This document shows, in pieces, positions 29,372-38,536 of a stretch of DNA of 38,559 nt. A program made the position numbers and the translations under genes. This stretch comes from Pseudomonas mosselii (GTDB lineage Bacteria; Pseudomonadota; Gammaproteobacteria; Pseudomonadales; Pseudomonadaceae), in assembly GCF_003205295.1 (NCBI RefSeq), contig NZ_QJRP01000040.1, positions 1-38,559 of the forward strand, written 5' to 3'. The notes under the pieces were generated by a model. The model was not told where the DNA came from, searched no databases, and was given only the letters and a program-made list of their open reading frames with translations. Each line of letters begins with the position of its first letter. The stretch's first letter is position 1.

Positions 29372-31870
29372 ATGAGCACGCGGCACTCGGTACATTCGGC
29401 ATTGGCGTTGGCCATTCACCTTTCACTGGGCACGACGTTCGCGTTGCCCGGCATCGCCCTGGCCGCACCGGCCAGCAGCACCCAGGCCCGGGTCTACGAC
29501 ATTGCGCCCGGCAACCTGACCGAGACCCTGAGCCGCTTCGCCAGCCAGGCCGGGGTGGCGCTGTCGTTTGACGGCGCGTCCACCCGGGCCCTGCGCTCCT
29601 CCGGCCTGCAAGGCCGCTACAGTATCGACCAGGGGTTTGCCGTGCTGCTGGCGGGCAGCGGCCTGCAGGCGGTCCGTCAGGCCAATGGCGTCTACCTGCT
29701 GATCGCCTTGGCGCATGATGACGCCGTGCAGCTGGGTGCCACGCAGATCGACAGCCAGAGCCTGCAGGACAATGCCGACAGCTATACCGCCACCAGCGCG
29801 ACAGTAGGCAGCAAGGTGGCGACTTCGCTGCGCGAAGTGCCTCACTCGGTTTCGCTGATCACCCGCAAGCGCATCGAGGAGCAGAACCTCAACAGCCTGA
29901 CCGATGTGATGGGCAAGATGACCGGCGTCTCGGTGCAGAAGGGCGGGATCTCCCAGGCGGCCATGGGCAACGAGAGCAACTTCTTCTCCCGCGGCTTCGC
30001 GGTGTCCAACACCACCCTCGACGGTGGCGCGCCGCTGACCACCTCCATCGCCGGCTACGGTTCGCTCAGCCAGCTGGACATGGCCCAGTACGAGCGCGTC
30101 GAGTTCCTGCGCGGCGTCGATGGCCTGTACTCCAGCACCGGCGACCCCGGCGGCACCATCAACCTTGTGCGCAAGCGCGCCCTGCGCGAGCAACACCTGA
30201 GTTTCGCCGCCTCGGCCGGCAGCTGGGACAACTACCGCAGCGAACTGGACGTCACCGGACCGTTGGTGGACAGCGCGGCCCTGCGTGGCCGTCTCGGTCT
30301 GGCGTACCAGGACAGCAAGTCGTTTCTGGACTACGTCGATACCCGCAACTCGCTGACCTATGGCTCGCTTGAGCTCGACCTGACGCCAGACACCGTGCTC
30401 ACCGCCGGCGGCAGCTTCCAGGACAACGATGGCGTACCCTACTTCGCCGGGCTGCCGCGCTACAGCGACGGTGCCGACCTGAAGCTGCCACGTCACACCG
30501 CATTCACCTCCAACTGGAACACCGTGCGGGAAAAGACCACGCAGTTGTACACCCGGCTGGAACACAGCTTCACCAGTGATTGGTCGCTGACCACCGACCT
30601 GACCTACGTCGACATAGACCGCGACTCCACCGGTCTGTACTACTTCGGCGGCGTGGATCCGCAGACCGGCACCGGGCCGACCTGGCACCAGTACCCGAAC
30701 AAGGGCGGCAGCGTGCGCAAGACCGTCAACAGCTACCTCAAGGGCGGGTTCGATGCCTTCGACCGCCATCATGATGTGCTGCTGGGCGTTGACTACACCA
30801 ACACCGTCGGCTCGGTGATCCAGCGCACCGGCCTGATTTCCGGCATTCCCGTGGACCTCGGCGGACGCACCCCGCCGCAGGACCTGGGCAGCACGCCGAA
30901 CAAGAAACAAGTTCTGCCCGAAATCCGCCGCTCCGCCTACGGCATGACGCGCCTGGCGCTCAGCGATGACCTCAAGTTCATTCTCGGCGGGCGCCTGACC
31001 GACTACAGCTATCAGAACAAACAGGACTTCTACGACGGAACAACCCCGCCATCACGTCCGCAAACGCAGCACAAAAACGGCGTGTTCACCCCCTATGCCG
31101 GCCTCACCTACGACCTGAATGACCGCTGGACCGCCTACACCAGCTACGCCGAAACCTTCACCCCCCAGGCCGGCAACACCGACACCAATGGCGCCCAGAT
31201 CGCACCCGCCACCTCGAAGAACTACGAGGTCGGCCTCAAGGGCCAATGGTTCGACGGTCGCCTCAACAGCTCGTTCGCGGTGTACCGGATCGAGCAACAG
31301 GGCACCGCCGTCTACGATGAAAACGGCAGCGGCCCGGTTGGCAGCGAGGCCACCTGCTGCTATTTCAACGCCGGCCAGGTCACCAGCAAGGGCTTCGACG
31401 CCGAGATCAGCGGCGAAGTCGCACGCGGCCTGCAACTGACGGCCGGCTACACCTACAACCGCCTCGAGGCCAAGGACGCCAGCGACGGTCGTGGCAGCTT
31501 CGAAGGCGTCACGCCCAAGCACCTGCTCAAGGTCTGGGGCACCTGGCAGTTGCCCGGCGGGCTGCAGGACTGGAAGGTCGGCCTGGGCGCGACCAGCCAG
31601 AGCGGCACCTCCAAGCAAGGCACGGTCAACCCGTTCAATCCGTCCACTGGCCGCTTCGATGGCGACCCGGTCGACTACAAGTTCCTGCAATCGGGCTACA
31701 CGATCTGGAGCGCCAGCCTGGATTACCGGATCGACGAGCACTGGTCGGCAACCCTCAACGCCAACAACCTGTTCGACAAGAAGTACTACGCGACGGTGGG
31801 CAATTCGGCCTACAACAACTTCTACGGCGACCCGCGCAACCTCATGCTGACCGTGCGCAGCAGGTTCTGA
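29372..31870 (+). CDS. TonB-dependent siderophore receptor with STN signalling domain
   Basis: 832 residues from ATG 29372 (AAGGGAAG upstream). A signal peptide ends near ALA-AP (about residue 32). The secretin/TonB N-terminal (STN) domain follows (about 38-115, ARVYDIAPGNLTETLSRFASQAGVALSFDG), then a TonB-box region near 122-130, a plug (about 150-290, LREVPHSVSLITRKRIEEQ) and a beta-barrel ending in an aromatic residue (TVRSRF). The family is the FpvA/FoxA-like ferric-siderophore transducers. It imports a ferric siderophore across the outer membrane and signals through the neighbouring FecR. Ligand cannot be deduced; hydroxamate types are common for this size. No pyoverdine or other siderophore genes are in the window, so the ligand may be a xenosiderophore. 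Confidence 0.95.
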   Translation: MSTRHSVHSALALAIHLSLGTTFALPGIALAAPASSTQARVYDIAPGNLTETLSRFASQAGVALSFDGASTRALRSSGLQGRYSIDQGFAVLLAGSGLQAVRQANGVYLLIALAHDDAVQLGATQIDSQSLQDNADSYTATSATVGSKVATSLREVPHSVSLITRKRIEEQNLNSLTDVMGKMTGVSVQKGGISQAAMGNESNFFSRGFAVSNTTLDGGAPLTTSIAGYGSLSQLDMAQYERVEFLRGVDGLYSSTGDPGGTINLVRKRALREQHLSFAASAGSWDNYRSELDVTGPLVDSAALRGRLGLAYQDSKSFLDYVDTRNSLTYGSLELDLTPDTVLTAGGSFQDNDGVPYFAGLPRYSDGADLKLPRHTAFTSNWNTVREKTTQLYTRLEHSFTSDWSLTTDLTYVDIDRDSTGLYYFGGVDPQTGTGPTWHQYPNKGGSVRKTVNSYLKGGFDAFDRHHDVLLGVDYTNTVGSVIQRTGLISGIPVDLGGRTPPQDLGSTPNKKQVLPEIRRSAYGMTRLALSDDLKFILGGRLTDYSYQNKQDFYDGTTPPSRPQTQHKNGVFTPYAGLTYDLNDRWTAYTSYAETFTPQAGNTDTNGAQIAPATSKNYEVGLKGQWFDGRLNSSFAVYRIEQQGTAVYDENGSGPVGSEATCCYFNAGQVTSKGFDAEISGEVARGLQLTAGYTYNRLEAKDASDGRGSFEGVTPKHLLKVWGTWQLPGGLQDWKVGLGATSQSGTSKQGTVNPFNPSTGRFDGDPVDYKFLQSGYTIWSASLDYRIDEHWSATLNANNLFDKKYYATVGNSAYNNFYGDPRNLMLTVRSRF

Positions 31871-32012
31871 GCCGACGCGTTGATGGCAGGCCCGGACTAC
31901 CCGGTGTGAGAGGAAGGCTGGCAGCGTCTGTGTAATCGATGTGCTCCGCAGCCAGCGGCCATCGTCTACCTGAACGTTTCGATCGCGCCTTTCCTTCGCA
32001 CCAGGTTTCCCG

Positions 32013-32930
32013 ATGCAAGCACTCCTGCAAGAGATCCTCGACCACGTCCGCCCCCTGCTCGCCCAGGGCCAGGTGGCGCAATACATCCCCGCCCTCGCCC
32101 AGGTCGACCCGAACCAGCTGGGCATCGCCGTGCAGAGCCTGGATGGCCAGCTGCACTGCGCGGGTGACGCGCACACGCCGTTCTCGATCCAGAGCATCTC
32201 CAAGGTGTTCAGCCTGGTGCAGGCGATCAACCACAGTGGCGAGGACATCTGGTCGCGGCTGGGCTACGAGCCTTCGGGCCAGGCGTTCAACTCGCTGGTG
32301 CAGCTGGAGGTGGAGAAAGGCCGGCCACGCAACCCGTTCATCAATGCCGGGGCACTGGTGATCTGCGACATCAACCAGTCGCGCTATGCCACCCCCACCC
32401 TGTCGATGCGCGACTTCGTCCGTCGCCTGGCGGCCAACCCGCGCATCGTCAGCGACGCCGTGGTGGCCGAGTCGGAATACCAGCACCGCGCGCGCAACGC
32501 GGCCATGGCCTACCTGATGCAAGCCTTCGGCAACTTCCACAACGATGTCGACGCGGTGCTGCGCAGCTACTTCCACCACTGCGCGCTGTCGATGAGCTGC
32601 GCCGATGTGGCCCGCGGCTTCGCCTTCCTGGCCAACAGCGGCTACTGCCCGCACAGCGGCGAGCAGGTGCTCAGCCCACGCCAGGCGCAGCAGGTGAACG
32701 CGATCATGGCCACCAGCGGGCTGTATGACGAGGCCGGCAACTTCGCCTACCGGGTCGGCCTGCCGGGCAAGAGCGGCGTGGGCGGCGGCATCGTCGCGGT
32801 GGTGCCGGGGCGCTACAGCATCTGCGTGTGGTCGCCGGCGCTCAACGCCTCGGGCAACTCGCTGGCGGGGCTGCGGGCGCTGGAGCTGCTGAGCGAGCGG
32901 ATGACCGGGTCGGTGTTCTCGGCGGTCTGA
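32013..32930 (+). CDS. glsA: Glutaminase
   Basis: 305 residues, the standard length of the serine-dependent beta-lactamase-like glutaminase family. Signature elements visible: FSIQSISKVFSL with the nucleophile Ser-x-x-Lys, RPRNPFINAGAL, ESEYQHRARNAAMAYLM, and GLPGKSGVGGGI. It hydrolyses L-glutamine to glutamate and ammonia in the cytoplasm. It has a single-gene layout, 142 bp after the receptor gene, and runs convergently into the AraC-type gene with only 9 bp between the stops. The symbol follows the common HAMAP name; some genomes call it glsB. Confidence 0.96.
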   Translation: MQALLQEILDHVRPLLAQGQVAQYIPALAQVDPNQLGIAVQSLDGQLHCAGDAHTPFSIQSISKVFSLVQAINHSGEDIWSRLGYEPSGQAFNSLVQLEVEKGRPRNPFINAGALVICDINQSRYATPTLSMRDFVRRLAANPRIVSDAVVAESEYQHRARNAAMAYLMQAFGNFHNDVDAVLRSYFHHCALSMSCADVARGFAFLANSGYCPHSGEQVLSPRQAQQVNAIMATSGLYDEAGNFAYRVGLPGKSGVGGGIVAVVPGRYSICVWSPALNASGNSLAGLRALELLSERMTGSVFSAV

Positions 32931-32939
32931 GCGAACACC

Positions 32940-33974
32940 CTACAGGGCCGGGTTGTCGCGCCAGGCCGAGGGACTCTGTCCGGTCCAGCGCTTGAACGCC
33001 CGGCGAAAGCCGCGCACATCGCTGTAGCCCAGCGCCTCGGCGATGCGTTCGATGGGCATGTTCGGGTTACCCAGCAGGCTCATCGCCCGCGACTGGCGCA
33101 CCTGCTCCTGCAAGCCTTCAAAGGTCACGCCGTGCTCGGTCAGGTGCCGGCGCAGGGTACGGCTGCTCATGTTGAGGTCGGCGGCGACACTGTCGATCCG
33201 GCAGCCCTCGGGCAGGTCGCGGGCGATGGCGCGCTCCACGCTCTGCAGCAGGCTGGCCTTGTGCTGCAGCGGCGCGCACTCCAGCTCCAGCAGCTTGAGC
33301 GCCTGGCGCAGGGCGACCGGCTGGTGCCCGGGCAATGGCTGGTCGAGCCAGCGGCTGGCGATCACCATGCGGTTGTGCAGGCAGCCGAACGCCACCGCCG
33401 GCCCTAACAGCTGCACGTAAGTGTCCCGGTAGGCCGGCGCGGCATGGGTGAATTCGAAACGCAGCGGCTGGAACTCGGCACCGATCAGCGTCCGGCCGTA
33501 GACCATCAGGCTGGCGAAGAACTCCTCCACCGCGAACACCTGGATCTCGGCGTACGGCAGCCGGCAGTCGACCTCGATAAAGGTCTCGCGCTCGTCCTCG
33601 TGCAGACTGTAGACCGAGATGCCGCCGCTGGCGTGCTGGTAGCGCGCGCCCACCTCGAAGGCATCGCGCAGGGTTCTGCACAACGACAGCACGTGGCCGA
33701 GCAGGCCCAGGGTGCCCAGCACATTGCGATGCCCGACCCACAGCCCCAGGCCCTGCCCGGGCAAGGCCTGCAGGGCGCGCTGGATCAGCACCACCGCCTG
33801 GCGGCAGGCGATGCGCTGGGCCGGGTCCTGCAACTCGGCCGGGGTGAATCCCAGGCCGCGACACAGCCGCTCCTCATCCAGGCCACGGTCGCTGGCGAGC
33901 TGGACCAGGGTCTGCAACATGAACGGCGAGGCCAGCGCCAGGTCCAGTTGCGGGTCGAGGGGGGTATTGGGCAT
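32940..33974 (-). CDS. sphR: AraC-family regulator, SphR-like
   Basis: 344 residues. An N-terminal ligand-binding domain of the arabinose-operon/OruR type (about 20-210, with GLGLWVGHRNVLGTLGLLGHVLSLCRTLRDAFEVGARY) is followed by a C-terminal AraC HTH (about 240-340, IDSVAADLNMSSRTLRRHLTEHG and IAEALGYSDVRGFRRAFKRWTG). It is divergent from the SphA-like gene, as in P. aeruginosa, where SphR binds sphingosine and activates sphA and sphBCD. Two direct repeats in the shared promoter region are probable binding sites. The assignment rests on architecture plus the complete neighbourhood; other AraC regulators of this subfamily sense different ligands. Confidence 0.85.
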   Translation of the reverse strand: MPNTPLDPQLDLALASPFMLQTLVQLASDRGLDEERLCRGLGFTPAELQDPAQRIACRQAVVLIQRALQALPGQGLGLWVGHRNVLGTLGLLGHVLSLCRTLRDAFEVGARYQHASGGISVYSLHEDERETFIEVDCRLPYAEIQVFAVEEFFASLMVYGRTLIGAEFQPLRFEFTHAAPAYRDTYVQLLGPAVAFGCLHNRMVIASRWLDQPLPGHQPVALRQALKLLELECAPLQHKASLLQSVERAIARDLPEGCRIDSVAADLNMSSRTLRRHLTEHGVTFEGLQEQVRQSRAMSLLGNPNMPIERIAEALGYSDVRGFRRAFKRWTGQSPSAWRDNPAL

Positions 33975-34095
33975 GAAAGACTACTCCCGGGCCGAGGCGC
34001 CTGAGGCTCTTGTTGTCGGGGGCACTGCGCTCGGCGCCGTCATCATATCGCGCAGGGACGCGCCCCAACGGCGAGAGTAACAAAATATTGCAGAG

Positions 34096-34165
34096 TGTCC
34101 GGCAAAGCCCCCCTGCCTGTCCGGCAAGGCCCTGCGCCCCCTGACGGCCAGCGCTTATTTGTATA
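34096..34165 (+). promoter_or_regulatory. sphA promoter with two SphR-like direct repeats
   Basis: TGTCCGGCAAAGCCC at 34096-34110 and TGTCCGGCAAGGCCC at 34118-34132 differ at one base and are exactly 22 bp apart, two helical turns, typical of AraC-family sites. Downstream, CTGACG near 34141 and TATAGG near 34162 may be the -35 and -10, so the second repeat adjoins the -35 as expected for activation. Confidence 0.7.
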
Positions 34166-34212
34166 GGGCGGCACAACGCCGCTCGCCCACAACAATAAGA
34201 ACGAGCCCGACC

Positions 34213-35160
34213 ATGAACCCGACCCGCCTCGCCTGGCTGCCCCCGGCAGCCGCCTGCATGCTCAGCGCCAGCCTCGCCCTCCCGACCCATGCCACCGAAA
34301 ACGGCGTGGACAACATCGGTCCCGGCACCGACGGTTTCTTCGTCCTGCCGCTGAACGTCGACCAGTTGCCGGCGCACATGTTCGCCTTCAACCTCTACTA
34401 CAACCATTACCAGGCGCGAAAGCTGGACATCAGCTCGCTCGGCGGCAAGGTCGAGCAGGTGAAGATCACCTCCGACGCGATCATCCCGCGGCTGGACTAC
34501 CTCAGCCCGATGCGCCTGTTCGGCGGGCGGGTCGGCGGCTACGTGGCGCAGCCCTACATCCGCCAGCAGGTGGCGATGTTCGGCCAGCGCAGCCGCCGCG
34601 AGAGCCAGGGCGACGTCACCCTCGCACCGATCATCCTGTGGGACATGGGCGCGGACCTCACCCTGGGCGCGGCGCTGGAGATCACCCTGCCCACCGGCGA
34701 CTACGAGGCCACGCGCATGGCCAACACCAGCAACAACTTCTACACGTACAAGCCGCTGCTGTCGGCGACCTGGCTGCCCAGCGAACGCAGCGAGCTGTCG
34801 GTCAAGGCCACCTACAGCTTCAACGAAGAGAACCATGACACCGACTACCGCTCGGGGCAGCTGTTCCACTTCGACTATTCGGCCAGCTATCGGGTAACCG
34901 ACAACCTGCGCCTGGGGGTCAATGGCTACTACGTGAAGCAGACCACCGACGACAAGCAGTTCGGTCGGACCGTGAGCTTCATGGGTGAGGATGTCGACGA
35001 TGGGGTACGCGGGCAGGTGTTCGCCATCGGCCCGGCGCTGCATTACACCTTCCTTGAGTACGCCAGCATCGAGGCACGCTGGGCCAAGGAGTTCGCAGTG
35101 CGCAACAGGCCGGAGGGGGAGATGCTGTGGGTCAAGCTGAGTTTGCCGTTTAGTTTGTGA
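34213..35160 (+). CDS. sphA: SphA-like outer-membrane protein (phenol MetA/SphA family)
   Basis: 315 residues with a signal peptide cleaved near Ala27 (LPTHA-TENG). The mature protein is an all-beta barrel in pattern, with GADL-type turns (DMGADLTLGAALEITLPTGDY) and aromatic-alternating strands to the C-terminus (WVKLSLPFSL), matching the SphA/MetA-pathway outer-membrane family. The start at 34213 gives the best signal peptide. In P. aeruginosa sphA is strongly induced by sphingosine through SphR. A role in uptake or passage of a hydrophobic substrate is inferred from the family (FadL-like pathway channels). A REPIN-like element lies downstream, between it and the convergent sphBCD operon. 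Confidence 0.88.
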   Translation: MNPTRLAWLPPAAACMLSASLALPTHATENGVDNIGPGTDGFFVLPLNVDQLPAHMFAFNLYYNHYQARKLDISSLGGKVEQVKITSDAIIPRLDYLSPMRLFGGRVGGYVAQPYIRQQVAMFGQRSRRESQGDVTLAPIILWDMGADLTLGAALEITLPTGDYEATRMANTSNNFYTYKPLLSATWLPSERSELSVKATYSFNEENHDTDYRSGQLFHFDYSASYRVTDNLRLGVNGYYVKQTTDDKQFGRTVSFMGEDVDDGVRGQVFAIGPALHYTFLEYASIEARWAKEFAVRNRPEGEMLWVKLSLPFSL

Positions 35161-35476
35161 TGCCCGATCCGTTGTTATTTCACGCTCATGTGCATGCCTC
35201 GGAACAGCTCCATCGCGGCACGAGGCCGCTCTCATGGAACAAACCGTAACTCATTGATTTAGCTAAGCCCTGTGGGAGCGGCCTTGCGTCGCGAAAGGGC
35301 TGCGCAGCAGCCCCGGCAATTTCGATGGTGGCTCGAAATCAGGGGCCGCTACGCGCCCCTTTCGCGACGCAAGGCCGCTCCCACAGAGGGCGGCTCCCTG
35401 CGCGACAGCGCAGCCCGAATGGCTGGGCGATCTCCTACAGGGAAATGCATGAATTTATGGCCTGCGCAGCAACCCA
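35161..35476. other. Intergenic stretch with REPIN-like copy B
   Basis: These 316 bp separate the convergent sphA and sphB genes. Almost half is the REPIN-like element at 35241-35388, whose long stem could stop transcripts from both sides. No gene or other signal was supported. Confidence 0.6.
35241..35388. repeat. REPIN-like 148-bp element, copy B
   Basis: Same 148-bp layout as 18029-18176 with four mismatches. The 30-bp arms are at 35270-35299 and 35357-35386 and are perfect inverted repeats. Weaker similarity continues for about 25 bp beyond the right end in both copies. Confidence 0.88.
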
Positions 35477-36757
35477 CTACGCATACACCGGCCAGCGCTC
35501 GACAATCCGCCCATCGCGTACCGCCAGCAGGTCGCCGAACTGCAGCAGGATCGCCTCGGACTGGGTCGGGCGCAGGAACACCTGGTCGTCGACCCGCAGG
35601 TCCACCGCCGCCGAGCCGTTGAGCATCTCCTGGTTGGAGCTGCGCCCGTACAGGCCGTTGAACCGCAGTCCTTTGGGCGACTCGGGCTCGGCCAGCCAGT
35701 TGCCGCCATAGATGAAGAAGGTCTCGCGCTGATTCGGGTCCCACCAGGCGAACAACGCCGACTTGCCGTCCAGCGCCGGAATCTGCACCGCCCCCGTGCG
35801 CTTGATCACCGGCGTGGCGATATAGGCCGCTGGCTGGTGGTCCTCCAACGAGGGCAGGTCATAGTGGGTGGGTTTGAGCAACGCAGAACCCACCGACACC
35901 TCGCTGCTGGTGCGCTCGTGCTCGTGCATGCGGTAGCTCGGGCTGCCGGCGGTGTTCAGGGTCAGGTCCGTACGCCACAACCCGGGGTAGCAACTGCGGG
36001 CATGGTCGACAAAGCTGTCGTACAAGCCCATGACCTTGGCGAACAGCGCCTGGGGTGACCCGAGGATACCCGGCACCCCCATGCCGACGAAGGGGTCGTA
36101 GCCCATGAAGCCGGCGAAGGCCAGGTGCCGGGGATTGGCGGCGATGATCGCCAGCATCCGCTCCAGCTCCACCGAGTCCTTGACCCCGCCACGGTGCAGG
36201 CCGACATCCAGCTCGATATTGATCCGCAGCCTTGTCCCCAGTCCCTGGGCCAGCGCCAGGTACTGTTGCAGGCGCTCAGGGGTGTCGAGCAACCATTGCA
36301 GTTGCCTGGCCGGGTCGAAGGCGCCGCGGTGCTCTTTGTAAAACAGTTGCGCCGAACGCACCGGCAGCGGCTTGCCAAGCAGGATGTCGGCATCCGGGAA
36401 GCGCAGCGCATCATGGTTGAGGAACGGCTGGTGGAACGACATCAGCCGGCGGGTATCGGCGCGCCGGGCGATGTAGTCGAGCAACTGCGGCGAGGGCAGC
36501 GACTTCTCCACCAGGCGCAGTTGCTTGCCGGCACGGCGCACCGACTGGGTCACCACGTCGATGTTGTGGTCCAGGCGGTCGAGGTCGATCAGCATCACCG
36601 GGCGCATCGGTCCGTATTCGCGCAGCTCGCGCTGCAACCTGGCGAAATAGTCGTCGTGCGGGGCGCCCTCGGCGCCCGGGCGCAGCCAGGCGCCGGCAGC
36701 GGCCAGCAGCACGCCGGCACCGGCCGCGCCGACCAGGAATTTGCGTCTGTTCATCAC
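35477..36757 (-). CDS. sphB: Tat-exported PLP-dependent enzyme (alanine racemase N-terminal/DSD1 fold), SphB-like
   Basis: 426 residues. The N-terminus MMNRRKFLVGAAGAGVLLAAAG is a twin-arginine signal. The rest is a fold-III PLP enzyme of the D-threonine aldolase/DSD1 type: MLIDLDRLDHNIDVV opens the barrel, Lys85 in RLVEKSLPSP is the likely PLP-binding lysine, and INIELDVGLHRGGV is the conserved substrate-side strand. Export of a PLP enzyme to the periplasm is uncommon. It is last gene of the minus-strand operon sphD-sphC-sphB, starting 12 nt after sphC ends. In P. aeruginosa the equivalent operon is sphingosine-induced. A reaction on the amino-alcohol head of sphingosine or its oxidised product is plausible but inferred. 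Confidence 0.86.
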   Translation of the reverse strand: MMNRRKFLVGAAGAGVLLAAAGAWLRPGAEGAPHDDYFARLQRELREYGPMRPVMLIDLDRLDHNIDVVTQSVRRAGKQLRLVEKSLPSPQLLDYIARRADTRRLMSFHQPFLNHDALRFPDADILLGKPLPVRSAQLFYKEHRGAFDPARQLQWLLDTPERLQQYLALAQGLGTRLRINIELDVGLHRGGVKDSVELERMLAIIAANPRHLAFAGFMGYDPFVGMGVPGILGSPQALFAKVMGLYDSFVDHARSCYPGLWRTDLTLNTAGSPSYRMHEHERTSSEVSVGSALLKPTHYDLPSLEDHQPAAYIATPVIKRTGAVQIPALDGKSALFAWWDPNQRETFFIYGGNWLAEPESPKGLRFNGLYGRSSNQEMLNGSAAVDLRVDDQVFLRPTQSEAILLQFGDLLAVRDGRIVERWPVYA

Positions 36758-36769
36758 ATCTCCTTGTGC

Positions 36770-38164
36770 TCAGCCCACGCCGAGGATCGAGGCCAGGTGG
36801 CCATTGAGGAACTTGCCTGTCGGGTCCAGCGCCTGGCGCACCTCGGTGAAGTCCTTCCAGCGCGGGTACAGCGGCTGCAGGGTGCGCGCATTGAGGGTGT
36901 GCAGCTTGCCCCAGTGCGGACGCCCGGCGTATTTCCAGAAGATCGGCTCGATAGCGGCGAAGAAATTGTGGTGGTCCATGCTGTAGTGCTGGTGCACCGA
37001 GATCGAGCAGCTGTCGCGCCCTTCGAACATGCTCAGCGGGATATCGTCGGCCTTGACGTAGCGGTACTCGATGGGAAACCAGGTGCGCAGGTCACGCTCG
37101 CGGATCAGCGCGAGGATCTCCCGCAGGCAGGCCGGGCCATGCTCGGCGGGCACCGAGTACTCCATCTCGTTGAAGCGCACGTTGCGCACATTGGCGAAGA
37201 TCTCGTACGAGTCACCGACCCGCTCGTCGAAGCTGGCGACATGCCGCAGGCTGTTGAGCAGTACGCGCCGCGCTTCGGGAAAGTCGCTGCCGTACTTGTC
37301 GAGTTTCTCGATCAGGCTGACGAACTCGTTGCCGCCTTCGCCGGCCGGATCCTGGGCGGCGGTGACGGCGTCATTGGTCTCGTTGAGGGCGATGGATAGC
37401 GCGTAGTCGGAATGGGTGATCACCAGCATTTCCCAATGCTGGTTTTCCCGGGTGTTCTTCTCCACGTCCTCCAGCAACTCGTCGGTGCGGGCAATCCATT
37501 GTCGCTCGCGCAGGCGGAAGGCCTCGCGGTTCTGCAGGCGGATCCGGGTGGCCACGCCCAGCGCACCGAGGGACACCCGCGCCGCGGCGAACACCTCGGG
37601 GTGCCGATGGCTGTCGCAGTCGAGGACCTCGCCACTGGCCGTGACCAGTTGCAGGCCGGTGACCCGCGAGGAATACGAGCCAAAGCCGACACCGGTGCCA
37701 TGGGTCGAGGTGGCGATCGCGCCGGCCAGGGTCTGGTAGTCGATGTCGGCCATGTTCGGCAGCGCCTGGCCGACCGCCTTGAGCGCCGCGCCCATCGCCG
37801 ACATCGGCGTGCCTGCGGCGAACTCGGCCTGCAGGGTGGCGGGGTCGTGGTCGAGCAAACCGCTGAAATAGCCGAGCGACACTAGGGTGCCATCGGTGGG
37901 GACCAGGGCGCTGAAGGAGTGCCCCGAACCGACCGGACGCACCCTGCCGGGAGCCTGGCGGATGGCCTGGGCCAGTTCGTCGAGGCTCTGCGGCGCCAGC
38001 CGCGCCTCGGGCAGGCAGCTCTGCGCGCCGGACCAGTTGCGCCAAGGGATCAGCCGTGGCGCGCGCAGCAGTTGTGCCAGTGCCGGATTAGTGGAGAGCG
38101 CCAGCAACGCGCAGGTCGCACCGGTGTGTTGCAGCCAGCGACGACGGGACAGGTGAATCGCCAT
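36770..38164 (-). CDS. sphC: Tat-exported FAD-linked oxidase/dehydrogenase, SphC-like
   Basis: 464 residues. Twin-arginine signal SRRRWLQ at residues 6-12, cleavage near Ala30 (NPALA-Q). The FAD-binding PCMH domain covers about 45-215, with RPVGSGHSFS where His82 should carry covalent FAD as in alditol and gulonolactone oxidases, and LAGAIATSTHGTG. The C-terminal ALO-type substrate domain follows (about 220-460), ending LDPTGKFLNGHL. It likely oxidises an alcohol group in the periplasm. The cytochrome c gene directly upstream (15 nt) suggests electrons go to that cytochrome instead of oxygen. The equivalent P. aeruginosa gene is part of the sphingosine-induced sphBCD operon. Confidence 0.9.
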   Translation of the reverse strand: MAIHLSRRRWLQHTGATCALLALSTNPALAQLLRAPRLIPWRNWSGAQSCLPEARLAPQSLDELAQAIRQAPGRVRPVGSGHSFSALVPTDGTLVSLGYFSGLLDHDPATLQAEFAAGTPMSAMGAALKAVGQALPNMADIDYQTLAGAIATSTHGTGVGFGSYSSRVTGLQLVTASGEVLDCDSHRHPEVFAAARVSLGALGVATRIRLQNREAFRLRERQWIARTDELLEDVEKNTRENQHWEMLVITHSDYALSIALNETNDAVTAAQDPAGEGGNEFVSLIEKLDKYGSDFPEARRVLLNSLRHVASFDERVGDSYEIFANVRNVRFNEMEYSVPAEHGPACLREILALIRERDLRTWFPIEYRYVKADDIPLSMFEGRDSCSISVHQHYSMDHHNFFAAIEPIFWKYAGRPHWGKLHTLNARTLQPLYPRWKDFTEVRQALDPTGKFLNGHLASILGVG

Positions 38165-38179
38165 GGGAGTACCTTGCGC

Positions 38180-38536
38180 TCAATGGAGGGGCTGGCCGGA
38201 CATGTAGCCGATCAGGGCGAGGAACTGCGCCTCGCTGCACTGCATGCACAGGCCCATGGGCGGCATGCCCTGGTAGCCGTTGATGCTGTGGTCCAGCAGG
38301 CGGTCGACGCCCTGGGCCAGGCGCGGAGCCCAGGCCGCCGCGTCGCCCGCCAGGGGCGCGCCGGATGCTGGGTTGGCGTGGCAGGTCTGGCAGGTGCTGG
38401 CGTACAGCGCGGCCAACGCCGGGTCCGCGGGGGCGGCCTGGGTGGCGGCGGGCTTGCTGTCGTCCCGGCAACCACCGAGCAGCAGGGCCAGGGTGGTCAG
38501 GGCGGCTGCGCACGGCAGCGGTGGAAAAAGCGGCAT
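38180..38536 (-). CDS. sphD: Lipoprotein class I cytochrome c (c5-like), SphD-like
   Basis: 118 residues from ATG 38536, with GGGGAG 5 nt upstream. Lipobox LLGGC with Cys23, then Cys49-Gln-Thr-Cys52-His53 for covalent heme. The sixth ligand is Met91 or Met94 in YQGMPPMGLC, and a second Cys97-x-x-Cys100 pair follows, as in the c5 family, where it forms a disulfide. The mature protein is a membrane-anchored periplasmic electron carrier. It is the first gene seen of the sphDCB operon (15 nt before sphC). Its promoter lies outside the window: only 23 bp remain upstream, so a possible SphR repeat there cannot be checked. Confidence 0.9.
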   Translation of the reverse strand: MPLFPPLPCAAALTTLALLLGGCRDDSKPAATQAAPADPALAALYASTCQTCHANPASGAPLAGDAAAWAPRLAQGVDRLLDHSINGYQGMPPMGLCMQCSEAQFLALIGYMSGQPLH

